DNA from: Gammaproteobacteria bacterium
Lineage (GTDB): Bacteria; Pseudomonadota; Gammaproteobacteria; Acidithiobacillales; Acidithiobacillaceae
Direction of reading: 5' to 3'
Assembly (NCBI GenBank): GCA_023381645.1
Contig: JAMCRJ010000093.1
Coordinates: forward strand, 1-59,280
DNA: 59,280 nt
Part shown: piece after piece, positions 37,571 through 46,008 of the stretch
How the letters are laid out: each line of letters begins with the position of its first letter
Numbering within the stretch: position 1 is the stretch's first letter
Translations under genes and position numbers: made by a program
Notes under the pieces: generated by a model
The model's input: the letters and a program-made list of their open reading frames with translations, nothing else
The model's database searches: none
Told to the model about the DNA's origin: nothing

Positions 37571-38140
37571 TCAGGGCTGCAGCGCACGGTCCAGCAGATC
37601 GTGCAGGCGTCTGTCGGCATGGGTCTTGCGGATGGCGTGGTCGATGGCCTGTCTGATTCGCGGGCCGAGCGGGGCCGGCAGGTAGCCGACCGGAGCTAGC
37701 CAGTCCAGGTCTATGGAATCCAGAATATTCTTGAGCTGGAGTCCAACGGACGTTTCTCCTTCCAGTATCAGACGGCGCGCGAAGAACAGGGTATCGGGAT
37801 CTTCGAGGCGTAGCGCGAGGCGGCAAAGATCCTTCGCATTTCCGGCAATACGCAAATCGACCGGACCGGCACGGGTCGGGGCGATCCTTCCCCGCCTTAT
37901 CACCAAACGTAGTGATTTCCCAAGGTCGGTGGCCTCGACCACGATACGCCGCCCTTCCATCTGCAAGAAATCCGCTGGATACCTCGCCAGAACCCGATTG
38001 GCCAGGCCCATGAAAATGGCCGTGAATACCGGATCCATAAAAATAGTTGTTGCAGCAATAAATGGACGCGTTAGGGCGCGTCCGTGTTCCATGAAGGTTT
38101 TCGTCATATGCTTTTGGGGAAAACCCGGCATTATTGCCAT
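37571..38140 (-). CDS. ubiT: UbiT, SCP2-domain lipid carrier for anaerobic ubiquinone synthesis
   Basis: About 190 residues with an SCP2 sterol-carrier domain (VFTAIFMGLANRVLARYPADFLQMEGRRIVVEATD ... LRIAGNAKDLCRLALRLEDPDTLFFARRLILEGET), as in UbiT, which binds prenylated quinone intermediates. The start is ambiguous among GTG 38152, ATG 38140, ATG 38131 and a later ATG. Divergent from the nitronate-monooxygenase-like gene. Confidence 0.88.
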   Translation of the reverse strand: MAIMPGFPQKHMTKTFMEHGRALTRPFIAATTIFMDPVFTAIFMGLANRVLARYPADFLQMEGRRIVVEATDLGKSLRLVIRRGRIAPTRAGPVDLRIAGNAKDLCRLALRLEDPDTLFFARRLILEGETSVGLQLKNILDSIDLDWLAPVGYLPAPLGPRIRQAIDHAIRKTHADRRLHDLLDRALQP

Positions 38141-38306
38141 TCCCTTCCCCACCTCTCCGTTATCGATTACTGCGCGCTATCGGGATGCTTCATTGCACTG
38201 TTGACATTCATGCAAAAAAGCGGTACACATATATCGTACCAAACAATAAACGGATGTGGAAGTATTTATAACGCGGTCGCCCACGGGCGCAGACGAGGTG
38301 GTTGAA

Positions 38307-39488
38307 ATGGACTTGCCATACCTGAAGATCCAAGGACGGTCCCTACTCCCGGTAATCCAGGGGGGTATGGGTATTGGTGTTTCCGCCCACAACCTGGCCG
38401 GGGCCGTGGCCGCCGAAGGGGCGGTCGGAACGATTGCAAGCGTCGAGTTGCGGCGTTTGCACGAGGACCTGATGCGAAACCTGCGACGCCTGAGAGACCC
38501 CGCAGCCTCGGCCCAGGCGAACCTGACCGCACTGGATCGGGAGATTCAGGAAGCGCGGCGAATTGCCGGCAAGGAGGGGTTCATTGCCGTCAATGTCATG
38601 CATGCCATTTCCGGCTATCGGGAGCATGTGCTTCAAGCCATCCGGAGTGGGGTGAACGCGGTGATCGTGGGCGCGGGCCTGCCCATGGACCTGCCCACAC
38701 TGGCGGCGGAATTCCCCAGGGTCGCACTGATCCCGATCCTTTCCGAAGCGCGCGGCGTGCAGGTGGTGGTGCGCCGCTGGATGCGCCAAAAGCGCCTTCC
38801 GGACGCCATCGTCATCGAGAACCCCCAGTTCGCGGGCGGGCATCTGGGCGCCACCCGTCTGGAGGACGTTTCAGATTCCCGGTATGGTTTTGCCCATGTT
38901 TTGCCGGCAGTCCGCAAAGTGTTCGAAGAATTGGGCCTGAAAGCAGACCAGATTCCGCTCATCGCCGCCGGAGGGATATCTTCCTTTCAGAAAATGCGGG
39001 AGATATTTTCTCTTGGCGGCAGCGGCGTGCAGTTGGGTACCCCCTTCGCCGTAACTACCGAAGGCGATGCACACATCAATTTCAAACGCGTCCTGGCGGA
39101 CGCGATGCCCAAAGATCTCGTGACATTCATGAGTTCAGCGGGTTTACCCGCGCGCGCGGTGCTTACCCCCTGGTTGCGCCGCTACCTGGGACGCGAGAGG
39201 AGGCTGCGCGCCTGCGCGAGTCCCGATCACTCCCAGTGCCCCAGCCAGACGGAGTGCCTGGTTCATTGTGGTTTCAAGGACGGCCAGTCATCTTCCGGAC
39301 AATTCTGCATAGAGGCGCAGCTTGCTGCCGCGCAACGCGGTGACGTGGAGCACGGGCTGTTTTTTCGGGGCGCCGGACAGTTACCCTTCGGACAACAGAT
39401 CAAAAGCGTTCGGGAGCTTTTTGGTACGCTGCTGGGTGAAACCGTGCAGACCTCCGTGGAGGAGCGCATGCCCAGGGTAGCCGTATGA
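38307..39488 (+). CDS. Nitronate monooxygenase-like FMN protein
   Basis: 393 residues, TIM-barrel FMN family (2-nitropropane dioxygenase group). Motifs seen are IQGGMGIGVSAHNLAGAVA, IENPQFAGGHLG with the catalytic-type His, AAGGI, and LGGSGVQLGTPFAVTTE for phosphate binding. A C-terminal extension has extra cysteines (CASPDHSQCPSQTECLVHCGFKDG). True substrate unknown; enoyl-reductase-like activity is also possible in this fold. The ATG at 38307 is chosen over 38256 because the conserved fold starts there. Its place beside ubiTUV suggests a role in the same anaerobic physiology. Confidence 0.83.
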   Translation: MDLPYLKIQGRSLLPVIQGGMGIGVSAHNLAGAVAAEGAVGTIASVELRRLHEDLMRNLRRLRDPAASAQANLTALDREIQEARRIAGKEGFIAVNVMHAISGYREHVLQAIRSGVNAVIVGAGLPMDLPTLAAEFPRVALIPILSEARGVQVVVRRWMRQKRLPDAIVIENPQFAGGHLGATRLEDVSDSRYGFAHVLPAVRKVFEELGLKADQIPLIAAGGISSFQKMREIFSLGGSGVQLGTPFAVTTEGDAHINFKRVLADAMPKDLVTFMSSAGLPARAVLTPWLRRYLGRERRLRACASPDHSQCPSQTECLVHCGFKDGQSSSGQFCIEAQLAAAQRGDVEHGLFFRGAGQLPFGQQIKSVRELFGTLLGETVQTSVEERMPRVAV

Positions 39489-39956
39489 CCCTACCCTTCC
39501 GGCAAAAGCGGATCAGCGCCACCGTTGCGGATTTTTTTGGGAATGTCCATCAGTTAATCACCAGGTTGGTGAATGCTAACACGCTAAAAATACGCATCCA
39601 ATATCCGGAGCCGTTTCTATGTCGATGATTTATCTTTTAACGGAGCGAGGTGCATGGAAAAATCATTACGTTTCAGCGTTACACCATAATAATTCACGCA
39701 CTGTGCTGCGTGCCGGACCAAATGGCCATCCGTTTCACGGGGCCGGCGCGAGTGCGCGGTTGCAAAATCAGTTGTTGCGTCATGGCCTTGGTGCCACACA
39801 AAGCGTGACTATGGGCCCACAAGAACATTGAATGGTGCATTGGCAAACATCGTCTATATAATGCGCTTAGAGAGGTCATTCCTGTGAATATGTAATAAGG
39901 GTTTTTGTTTATAACCGGCCTATAACTATCAAAAAGCGGTAAAAGGAGATTGATAG
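39489..39956. other. Intergenic control region upstream of the bc1 operon
   Basis: About 470 bp without a supported gene. A TATAAT hexamer at 39857-39862 is a candidate -10 element, but the nearest -35-like TTGGCA (39840) is only 11 bp away. Short open frames (such as 39619-39831) have no recognisable content. Confidence 0.5.
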
Positions 39957-39986
39957 TTGCCAGCCCTAACAACCAAGGTGCCACAT

Positions 39987-40697
39987 ATGCTACAAAAAAA
40001 ACCGCTTTTATCCGTTATCCCACTCTTCTCTATGGCAATGGTCATGGCTTCGGCGGCCTATGGCTCCCCTCTCGCCGAAACGGTCTCCGCCGCCCCTGCA
40101 GCGGCTACGGCCAGTGCTGTCAGTGTTACCGCGGCGACGGCGTCCGTCACCGCAAGCGGTATCCCCACGGTGGTGCAGTCCACCTGCATGGCCTGTCATG
40201 GCATGCAGGGTATAGCGGCTGACGGGGGCATGTTCCCGAACCTGGCGGGGCAATGGAAGCCCTACCTTTTGCGCCAGCTCGATCACTTCAAAACCCATAT
40301 CCGCGCGGACCCGCAATCTCCCATCATGTGGGGGATGGCGGCTCCGCTGACGGCCGCGCAGATACAGCAGGTCGCCGAATACTTTTCTGCTCAGAAACCC
40401 GCATCGGGACACGTTTACGACCCCAAACTCGTGGCCGAAGGGGAAAAGCTGTACTTCGGTGGCCTGCCCGACAAACACATGCCGGCCTGCATGGCCTGCC
40501 ATGGCGCAACACTGGCCGGGCTGCCCCCTTATTTCCCCAGGCTGGCGGGACAAAAACGCACCTACGTGATCAATCAACTCACCTATTTCAAATCCGGGCA
40601 GCGGGTGGCCACCCACAAGGGCATCATGCAATACGTGGCCTCCAGGCTGAACCCGAAGCAAATCACGGCACTGGCCGCTTACATCAGATCCCGGTGA
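39987..40697 (+). CDS. cycA: Diheme cytochrome c4
   Basis: 236 residues. A signal peptide (PLFSMAMVMASAAYG) exports it to the periplasm. Two CxxCH haem sites, both CMACH, sit in two similar halves (STCMACHGMQGIAADGGMFPNLAGQ and PACMACHGATLAGLPPYFPRLAGQ), the mark of cytochrome c4. In Acidithiobacillus CycA proteins carry electrons between the bc1 complex and terminal oxidases or rusticyanin. The start is uncertain: ATG 39987 has AAGG at 8 nt, but a TTG at 39957 follows a stronger AAGGAG. First gene of the operon. Confidence 0.93.
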   Translation: MLQKKPLLSVIPLFSMAMVMASAAYGSPLAETVSAAPAAATASAVSVTAATASVTASGIPTVVQSTCMACHGMQGIAADGGMFPNLAGQWKPYLLRQLDHFKTHIRADPQSPIMWGMAAPLTAAQIQQVAEYFSAQKPASGHVYDPKLVAEGEKLYFGGLPDKHMPACMACHGATLAGLPPYFPRLAGQKRTYVINQLTYFKSGQRVATHKGIMQYVASRLNPKQITALAAYIRSR

Positions 40698-40702
40698 GCG
40701 CC

Positions 40703-41512
40703 ATGACGGAAAATGATTACACCAAAGCGAAGGGTGACGGCACCCTGGACGGGAAAACGATACTCGTGACGGGTGCAGGCGAGGGTATCGGCAGGGCGGT
40801 GGCCATCGAGTATGCCCATCAAGGCGCTACGGTCATCCTGTTGGGCAGAACGAAGCGTAATCTGGAAGGCGTCTACGATGAAATCACCGACTATGGCTAT
40901 GCCGAACCGGCCATCCTCGTGGTAGACCTGGCCGACCCGGCAAGCGACGCATTCAAAACCATAGGCGCCGCCATTTCCAGCGAGTTCACCCAACTGAACG
41001 GCATCGTCCACAACGCCGCAGAACTCGGAATGCTGACCCCTCTGGAGAACTATGAAGGGGCATTATGGGACCATGTATTTCAGGTCAACGTAAAGTCTCC
41101 ACTGCTGGTGACGCAGCAGTGCCTGCCGTTACTGAAAGAGGCACCATACGCATCCATTATTTTCACGACAGACGAGTCCGGCGTAAAACCCAAGGGCTAT
41201 TGGGGCGCCTACGGCGTGAGCAAGGCAGCCATATTGCACATGGCCCGCATGTGGGCGATAGAGTATGCCAACACGCATATTCGGGTAAATATCGTAGATC
41301 CGGGTCCGTGCCGAACGGGGCTGCGCCTACTCACACATCCCGGTATGCCGATGAAGCGATATACGCCGCCGGAAGCCATCACCAGTATCTATAGACAATT
41401 AATGGATTGTGACGTTCTGGGTCATAACGGCGAGTTGTTTTATGCCCAAAATTTCATCAATCCCGATCTGGACGACAGAACGGAAAAGGATTTGGCAACT
41501 TCTACGGTGTAG
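40703..41512 (+). CDS. sdrA: Short-chain dehydrogenase of the bc1 operon
   Basis: 269 residues, Rossmann fold with TGAGEGIGRAVA nucleotide motif, NAAE and a YxxxK active site (WGAYGVSKAAI). The catalytic Ser region reads IIFTTDESG. It resembles the SdrA proteins found in Acidithiobacillus pet operons, whose substrate is unknown. The ATG at 40703 follows the cycA stop by five bases. Confidence 0.88.
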   Translation: MTENDYTKAKGDGTLDGKTILVTGAGEGIGRAVAIEYAHQGATVILLGRTKRNLEGVYDEITDYGYAEPAILVVDLADPASDAFKTIGAAISSEFTQLNGIVHNAAELGMLTPLENYEGALWDHVFQVNVKSPLLVTQQCLPLLKEAPYASIIFTTDESGVKPKGYWGAYGVSKAAILHMARMWAIEYANTHIRVNIVDPGPCRTGLRLLTHPGMPMKRYTPPEAITSIYRQLMDCDVLGHNGELFYAQNFINPDLDDRTEKDLATSTV

Positions 41513-41542
41513 TCCATCAAACAACAGACAGGAATCCATATC

Positions 41543-42163
41543 ATGTCAGACGAAACGCAAGACAGCAAACATGCTCCAAATGTGACACGCCGGCGCTTTC
41601 TCACGGCGCTGGTCTCGGTATCCGGCGCCGCGGTGGCGGGCACCATCGCAATACCCATGGTGAAATCACTGGACCCAACAGCCGCAGCCGCGGCATTGGC
41701 CACCACCACCATCGATCTGAGCCCCATCGAGCCCGGTATGCAAATGGTGGCGCTATGGCAGGAGAAGCCGGTCATCGTAGTAAACAGAACACCGGAAATG
41801 CTGGCCACCCTGGATGAGGCAGAGCAGAAGGGCATATTGAAAGATCCCAACTGCAATGTTCCGCAGCAACCCCCTTATTGCAAAAACAAGTACCGGTCAC
41901 GCGTTCCGGAATGGTATGTGGGTATAAAAATTTGCAACCATCTGTGTTGCATACCACATTACCGGCCGAAAAAAGCCAGTGTCGCGCCGTGGTGGCTCGG
42001 CGGATTTCATTGCCCCTGCCATGGCTCCATGTACGATCTTTCGGCACGCGTAATCAAAGGATCACCTGCCCCTCATAACATGGCAGTTCCCGAATATGAC
42101 ATCGATGTAGCCAAGAAAACCGTCGTTGTCACCAAAATGTACCCGCTCGCCCATTTGTGCTGA
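41543..42163 (+). CDS. petA: Rieske iron-sulfur subunit of cytochrome bc1
   Basis: 206 residues. A Tat signal (TRRRFLTALVSVSGAAVAG) anchors the protein. The Rieske ligand motifs are CNHLCC (131-136) and CPCHGS (157-162). The first box normally reads CTHLGC, so an extra Cys replaces Gly at 135. A long segment between the boxes (PHYRPKKASVAPWWLGG) is also distinctive. The subunit moves electrons from quinol to cytochrome c1. It starts 30 bp after sdrA. Confidence 0.95.
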   Translation: MSDETQDSKHAPNVTRRRFLTALVSVSGAAVAGTIAIPMVKSLDPTAAAAALATTTIDLSPIEPGMQMVALWQEKPVIVVNRTPEMLATLDEAEQKGILKDPNCNVPQQPPYCKNKYRSRVPEWYVGIKICNHLCCIPHYRPKKASVAPWWLGGFHCPCHGSMYDLSARVIKGSPAPHNMAVPEYDIDVAKKTVVVTKMYPLAHLC

Positions 42164-42190
42164 GCGAGGTAACCGATAAAGGAGGCTGAT

Positions 42191-43405
42191 ATGAGTTTCA
42201 AAGAATGGTTTGTCAAACGGTCGCCGCTGCCAGAAATGTGGCGCGAGCACATGGCCGAATACTATGCGCCAAAGAACTTCAATATTTTCTACTACGCCGG
42301 GTCGTTACTCTTGCTGATGGTTGTGCTGCAGTTCCTGTCGGGATTCCTGGTGCTGGCGCACTACATACCGACCGCCAAAAGTGCGTACGACTCCGTTTAT
42401 GGCATCATGTACGACGTGCATTACGGTTGGCTCATGCAGTACATGCATGTGGATGGCGTATCGCTGATATTCGTGCTGCTGTATGTGCATATGGCGCGGG
42501 GCATGCTGTACGGCTCCTACCGATCACCACGGGAACTCGTCTGGATCATTGGCTATACGACCTATCTGGCTTTCATGGCGGAGGCATTCTTCGGATATGT
42601 GTTGCCTTATTCAAACCTCTCCTACTGGGCCGGTACGGTAATCACTTCTTTATTGAAATCCATTCCGTTTATCGGCGGCTGGGTTACCACCCTGGTGCGC
42701 GGTGGGCCCGGCATGAGCGGCGATACGCTGAACCGGTTTATGGCGCTGCACGTTACATTGGTGTTTCTGGTCATTGTCGGGCTGATCGTTTTTCACATCC
42801 TTTATCTCCATAAAGTCGGCTCCAACAATCCCGATGGCATCGAGATCAAGGCGAATAAAGGGCCGGATGGCCATCCCGTGGACGGTATTCCGTTTCACCC
42901 CTACTACTCCGTGAAAGATTTGTTTGGGTTTGGTGTATGGCTGATCATTTTTGGCGCGATCATCTTCTACGCGCCGACGTTTCATCATATTTTCCTGGAA
43001 CGTACCATGTCTACGCCGGCAAATCCGCTCAAAAGTCTGCCGGATGTCACGCCGCCGTGGTATCTATCGCCTTTTTACGCGATGCTGAGATCCATACCCA
43101 ACAAGACTGCCGGCATCATATTAATGGTGTTCGCGGTGCTGGTCCCATTCGTGCTTCCATGGCTTGACAGAAACCCGGTGAAATCGACACGATATCGTCC
43201 GGTCACCCGTATCCTGCTGATCATATTTTTCATTAACTTCTTCGTGCTTGCCTATCTTGGAGAGCAGCCTCCGCTGCCGAAATATTTTTTCGCGGAAAGA
43301 TTGGGGGCGTTCATCTATGTGGCGTTCTTCCTTTTGCTGCCGTTCGTGAGCAAATTCGAACCGACCAGGACACCGCCGGCGCGCGTCCGTTTCCATGCCC
43401 ACTGA
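42191..43405 (+). CDS. petB: Cytochrome b subunit of bc1
   Basis: 404 residues with about eight helices. The haem-b His pairs lie in VLAHYIPTAKSAYDSV/HYGWLMQYMHVDG with VHMARG, and LHVTLVFLVIVGLIVFHILYLH; the Qo motif PEWY is replaced by the PYYS-type FHPYYSVKDLFG region, as often seen. An N-terminal amphipathic piece WFVKRSPLPEMWREHMAEYYAPKNFN is typical of proteobacterial cytochrome b. AAAGGAGG upstream of the ATG. Confidence 0.95.
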   Translation: MSFKEWFVKRSPLPEMWREHMAEYYAPKNFNIFYYAGSLLLLMVVLQFLSGFLVLAHYIPTAKSAYDSVYGIMYDVHYGWLMQYMHVDGVSLIFVLLYVHMARGMLYGSYRSPRELVWIIGYTTYLAFMAEAFFGYVLPYSNLSYWAGTVITSLLKSIPFIGGWVTTLVRGGPGMSGDTLNRFMALHVTLVFLVIVGLIVFHILYLHKVGSNNPDGIEIKANKGPDGHPVDGIPFHPYYSVKDLFGFGVWLIIFGAIIFYAPTFHHIFLERTMSTPANPLKSLPDVTPPWYLSPFYAMLRSIPNKTAGIILMVFAVLVPFVLPWLDRNPVKSTRYRPVTRILLIIFFINFFVLAYLGEQPPLPKYFFAERLGAFIYVAFFLLLPFVSKFEPTRTPPARVRFHAH

Positions 43406-43427
43406 GTTTGGGCAGAGAGGAGGAGTT

Positions 43428-44129
43428 ATGAAAAAGTATGTTGTGTGGGCAGGTATGGTTCTGGGACTGTTTGCTGGCAGCGCATCGGCTGCATTCGCCG
43501 ACGACGGGCCACAATTATTGACACCGCATTATACCTATAATGCAAAGACCATCATTAGCGGCGCAAGGTTATTTGCCACCAACTGTATGGCATGTCACTC
43601 CATAAAATTCATGCGTTATGAGTTTTTGACCCATGATCTGGGCATGTCAAGGGCCGATGTGCAAAAATACATCATGTTACCGACAGGATCGACATTCAAG
43701 GATAACATGATATCCGCCATGCCGACCCAGATGGCGCATAAATGGTTCGGGCTTCCCCCGCCGGATCTCAGCCAGATGGTCCGATACAAGGGTCAGGACT
43801 GGATCTACACTTATCTGCTCTCCTTTTACCAGGATCCCAAGCGCCCATCCGGGTGGAACAACCACATATTTCCCAATGTGGCCATGCCGGACGTGCTTGC
43901 CCCGTATGGGGGGATCGTCAACGAACATGGAAAGCTGCTTCGTGCGGGGGACGAATCTCCCCAGAAATTCAAGGAACAGGTCACGGATATCGTCGCGTTC
44001 CTAAGATTCGTGTCCGATCCATCCGTCGTGCAACGACACGACGATGGGCCCTGGGTGCTCGGGTTGCTGGCATTTTTTACCATAGCGGCCTATTTTCTCA
44101 AGAAGGAATACTGGAAGGAGGTAAAGTGA
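43428..44129 (+). CDS. petC: Cytochrome c1 subunit of bc1
   Basis: 233 residues. A signal peptide (VLGLFAGSASAAFA), one CxxCH haem site (NCMACHSIKFMRY) and a distal Met region (PNVAMPDVLAP) fit cytochrome c1. A C-terminal helix (VLGLLAFFTIAAYFLKKEYW) anchors it. The ATG at 43428 is preceded by GAGGAGGAG. Confidence 0.95.
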   Translation: MKKYVVWAGMVLGLFAGSASAAFADDGPQLLTPHYTYNAKTIISGARLFATNCMACHSIKFMRYEFLTHDLGMSRADVQKYIMLPTGSTFKDNMISAMPTQMAHKWFGLPPPDLSQMVRYKGQDWIYTYLLSFYQDPKRPSGWNNHIFPNVAMPDVLAPYGGIVNEHGKLLRAGDESPQKFKEQVTDIVAFLRFVSDPSVVQRHDDGPWVLGLLAFFTIAAYFLKKEYWKEVK

Positions 44130-44215
44130 TGGAAGGTTATTTGGATGTATGAGGTGGTATCCCGCTGATCGTAGCGAGGCAGGCTGTAAAACCGTTCATC
44201 TGAAGGAGCGATATC

Positions 44216-44536
44216 ATGAGTGAGAAACTGAAGGAAACCGGAAGTTCAAAGGCTGGGAACATCAGCCGTCGTGACATGTTGAAAGGTATCGCCATTACGG
44301 CTGGCGTCGTGGCTGCTGGGACGGTGGTCGGGGTAAATTCCATCGGCGCTGCCCATGCGGCGGGTAATTGCCCAGGGACCACGCCCAAGGCGGAAGTACA
44401 ATATCAGCCACATCCCAAGGGCAAGGAGCAGTGCTCTGTCTGCGCCAATTTTATTGCCCCGAAGTGCTGTAAGGTGGTAGCCGGACCCGTCGCACCGGAA
44501 GGGTATTGTATTGCGTTTACGCCGATGCCCGCATAG
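44216..44536 (+). CDS. hip: High-potential iron-sulfur protein (Hip/Iro-like)
   Basis: 106 residues. A Tat signal (SRRDMLKGIAITAGVVAAG) ends near AHAA. The mature part resembles A. ferrooxidans Iro/Hip closely (VQYQPHPKGKEQCSVCANFIAP) with the four cluster cysteines in QCSVC, KCCK and GYC; one additional Cys is present (KCC). It is a periplasmic electron carrier that would link bc1 to a terminal acceptor. Last gene of the operon, 86 bp after petC, followed by a strong terminator. A hip gene at the end of the operon is what I recall for petII of A. ferrooxidans. Confidence 0.93.
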   Translation: MSEKLKETGSSKAGNISRRDMLKGIAITAGVVAAGTVVGVNSIGAAHAAGNCPGTTPKAEVQYQPHPKGKEQCSVCANFIAPKCCKVVAGPVAPEGYCIAFTPMPA

Positions 44537-44565
44537 TCACCTTTTGCCCTGAGTTCCTCCTGCTT

Positions 44566-44600
44566 CTCCCCTTCCCTTGAAGGGGAGCTTTTATTTTTTT
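44566..44600 (+). terminator. Rho-independent terminator of the bc1 operon
   Basis: CTCCCCTTC-CCTT-GAAGGGGAG, a perfect 9-bp stem with a 4-nt loop, is followed by CTTTTATTTTTTT. Confidence 0.93.
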
Positions 44601-44602
44601 AA

Positions 44603-44681
44603 GGTACCACACGCATGCTGCGGCTTCGTTGCCCGCCGGAATCCGGACAATCGTTAGGTTGCAGCAGATGTTGGTGGTACC
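44603..44681. ncRNA. Nested inverted repeats, candidate structured RNA leader
   Basis: GGTACCAC (44603-44610) pairs with GTGGTACC (44674-44681). Inside, TGCTGC (44616-44621) pairs with GCAGCA (44661-44666). The interior can form GGC-TTCGTT-GCC and CCGG-AAT-CCGG hairpins. The element lies directly after the bc1 terminator and 33 bp before the PH-domain gene. No known RNA family is recognised; a DNA-level role is also possible. Confidence 0.35.
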
Positions 44682-44714
44682 CTGTGATCATACAACCGGA
44701 TATGGGAGGCAAGC

Positions 44715-45194
44715 ATGCCTGGGCAGCAATATGACCTGAAATTAAACCCTGCCATGGTGTTGACGGATGTTGCCGTCGCCCAGTCGGCATATTTTGGTTC
44801 GCTGATCATATTTATCTGCAGCCTTCCGTTTTTATTTCTCGGCACAGGATTTTTCATCGTAATTGGCGCAGTATTCATCGTTTTGGCATTTATTGATGCC
44901 GCCAACATAGCTACTCTGACCTTTACCACAAGCTGTGCTGCAGACGATGACAAATTGATGGTCAAATACGGACTGATTCGTCCGATAAGAGCGATCATCC
45001 CCGCTTCGGCCATTCGCCACATAAATGTTGATCAGAGCTGGATTGGGTCAAAACTCAAATATGGCTCGATAATCATTCTCGGAGATGACCTTGGTATTCG
45101 CTTGCAGTATATAAAGGACCCGCAGATCGCACTGAGCGCGATTGAAAATTCGATAACCGTGTCGACAGCGAGGAGCAGCAAGAATGGCGCTTAA
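44715..45194 (+). CDS. PH-domain (bPH2-like) membrane protein
   Basis: 159 residues. Two helices near residues 25-65 (SLIIFICSLPFLFLGTGFFIVIGAVFIVLAFID) precede a bacterial PH-like domain (DDDKLMVKYGLIRPIRAIIPASAIRHINVDQSWIG ... YGSIIILG). The N-terminus DLKLNPAMVLT is also typical. Function unknown; these proteins are inner-membrane. GGGAGG upstream supports the start. It overlaps the cytochrome b561-like gene by 11 bp, so the pair are co-translated. Confidence 0.75.
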   Translation: MPGQQYDLKLNPAMVLTDVAVAQSAYFGSLIIFICSLPFLFLGTGFFIVIGAVFIVLAFIDAANIATLTFTTSCAADDDKLMVKYGLIRPIRAIIPASAIRHINVDQSWIGSKLKYGSIIILGDDLGIRLQYIKDPQIALSAIENSITVSTARSSKNGA

Positions 45195-45792
45195 CGACCA
45201 TGGTGTTGCAGGCAAAAGCGGCGTACACGACTTTGACAACACCACCAAGATCATACATCTGGCCATGGCCATCGTCCTGACGCTGCAGATGTGTATCGGT
45301 TTACTGGTCCACGATCCGCAGACGAGGTTCTTTTTATACCTGCATGAGTATGTCGGTATACTGTCAGCGCTGGTCATTTTTGTCGAGTGGTTATGGATAT
45401 ATACCGCGTCGCAGTTTTCCATTTTGTTTCCATGGAACCGTGCCGGTATATCACTGGTTGTGAAAGATATCAGAAACCTGGGGAGACATATGCTTCCGGA
45501 AGGCGGCGATACCGTGGGCCTGTCCGGATTTTGGCATGGAATTGGTGTATTGTCGTTTACGTTTATGGCGTTGACCGGAACCATTCTGCTTTTTGTTTTG
45601 CCCGGCGGGCATTCCATACTCGGACTGCATTCGACGGATTATGTATTATATACCCGCATTTCCCTATATCACCGGCTGGTATCCTATCTTGCATGGGTAT
45701 ATCTGCTTGGGCACGTTCTTTTCGCCATTTTTCATCAATTGACCGGAAACGACGTATTAGGGAGAATTTTTCTTTTCCGTCGGGACGGATAA
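45184..45792 (+). CDS. Cytochrome b561 / b-type cytochrome membrane protein
   Basis: 202 residues with four to five helices. Candidate haem His residues lie in TTKIIHLAMAIVL, YLHEYVGILSA and SLYHRLVSYLAWVYLLGHVLFAIFH, fitting the b561/NiFe-hydrogenase b-subunit family. It could pass electrons between quinone and periplasmic carriers, consistent with the bc1 operon just upstream, though the terminator separates the transcripts. Confidence 0.8.
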   Translation: MALNDHGVAGKSGVHDFDNTTKIIHLAMAIVLTLQMCIGLLVHDPQTRFFLYLHEYVGILSALVIFVEWLWIYTASQFSILFPWNRAGISLVVKDIRNLGRHMLPEGGDTVGLSGFWHGIGVLSFTFMALTGTILLFVLPGGHSILGLHSTDYVLYTRISLYHRLVSYLAWVYLLGHVLFAIFHQLTGNDVLGRIFLFRRDG

Positions 45793-45858
45793 TTTGGTGT
45801 CCGCACCATGGCGGGAAAGAGAAAAGGCCCGGAATGCGATCCCAGACCTTTACGGGAG

Positions 45859-45893
45859 TTGGTGCGCAGTACTGGAGTCGAACCAGTGACCTT
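45859..45893 (+). repeat. Left attachment site (35-bp copy of the tRNA-Arg 3' end)
   Basis: Thirty-five bases are identical to 49710-49744, the 3' end of tRNA-Arg(CCG) including CCA, the T arm and the start of the variable region. It marks the far boundary of an island inserted in that tRNA. Confidence 0.93.
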
Positions 45894-45906
45894 TGTAAGC
45901 ATTGAT

Positions 45907-45974
45907 ATTTAATACACGCTCATACACGCTGAGGCACGGCCAAACCCAAAATCAGCGGCCATTAAAGCGGCCAT
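45907..45974. repeat. Short direct repeats next to the left attachment site
   Basis: ATACACGCT occurs twice in tandem (45912-45930 region, 10-bp period) and AGCGGCCAT twice (45954-45962 and 45966-45974, 12-bp period). Paired repeats beside an att site resemble integrase or excisionase arm sites; inference only. Confidence 0.45.
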
Positions 45975-46008
45975 AGGCTCGGCCAACAATGGCTTTTTAT
46001 TTTCCTAT

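Noticed and set aside
38160..38300. FNR-type site between ubiT and the nitronate monooxygenase-like gene
   Set aside because: TTGAC-ATTC-ATGCA was examined, but the right half does not match ATCAA; only a half-site is present.
39619..39831. 70-residue open frame before the bc1 operon
   Set aside because: No similarity or codon support; probably chance.
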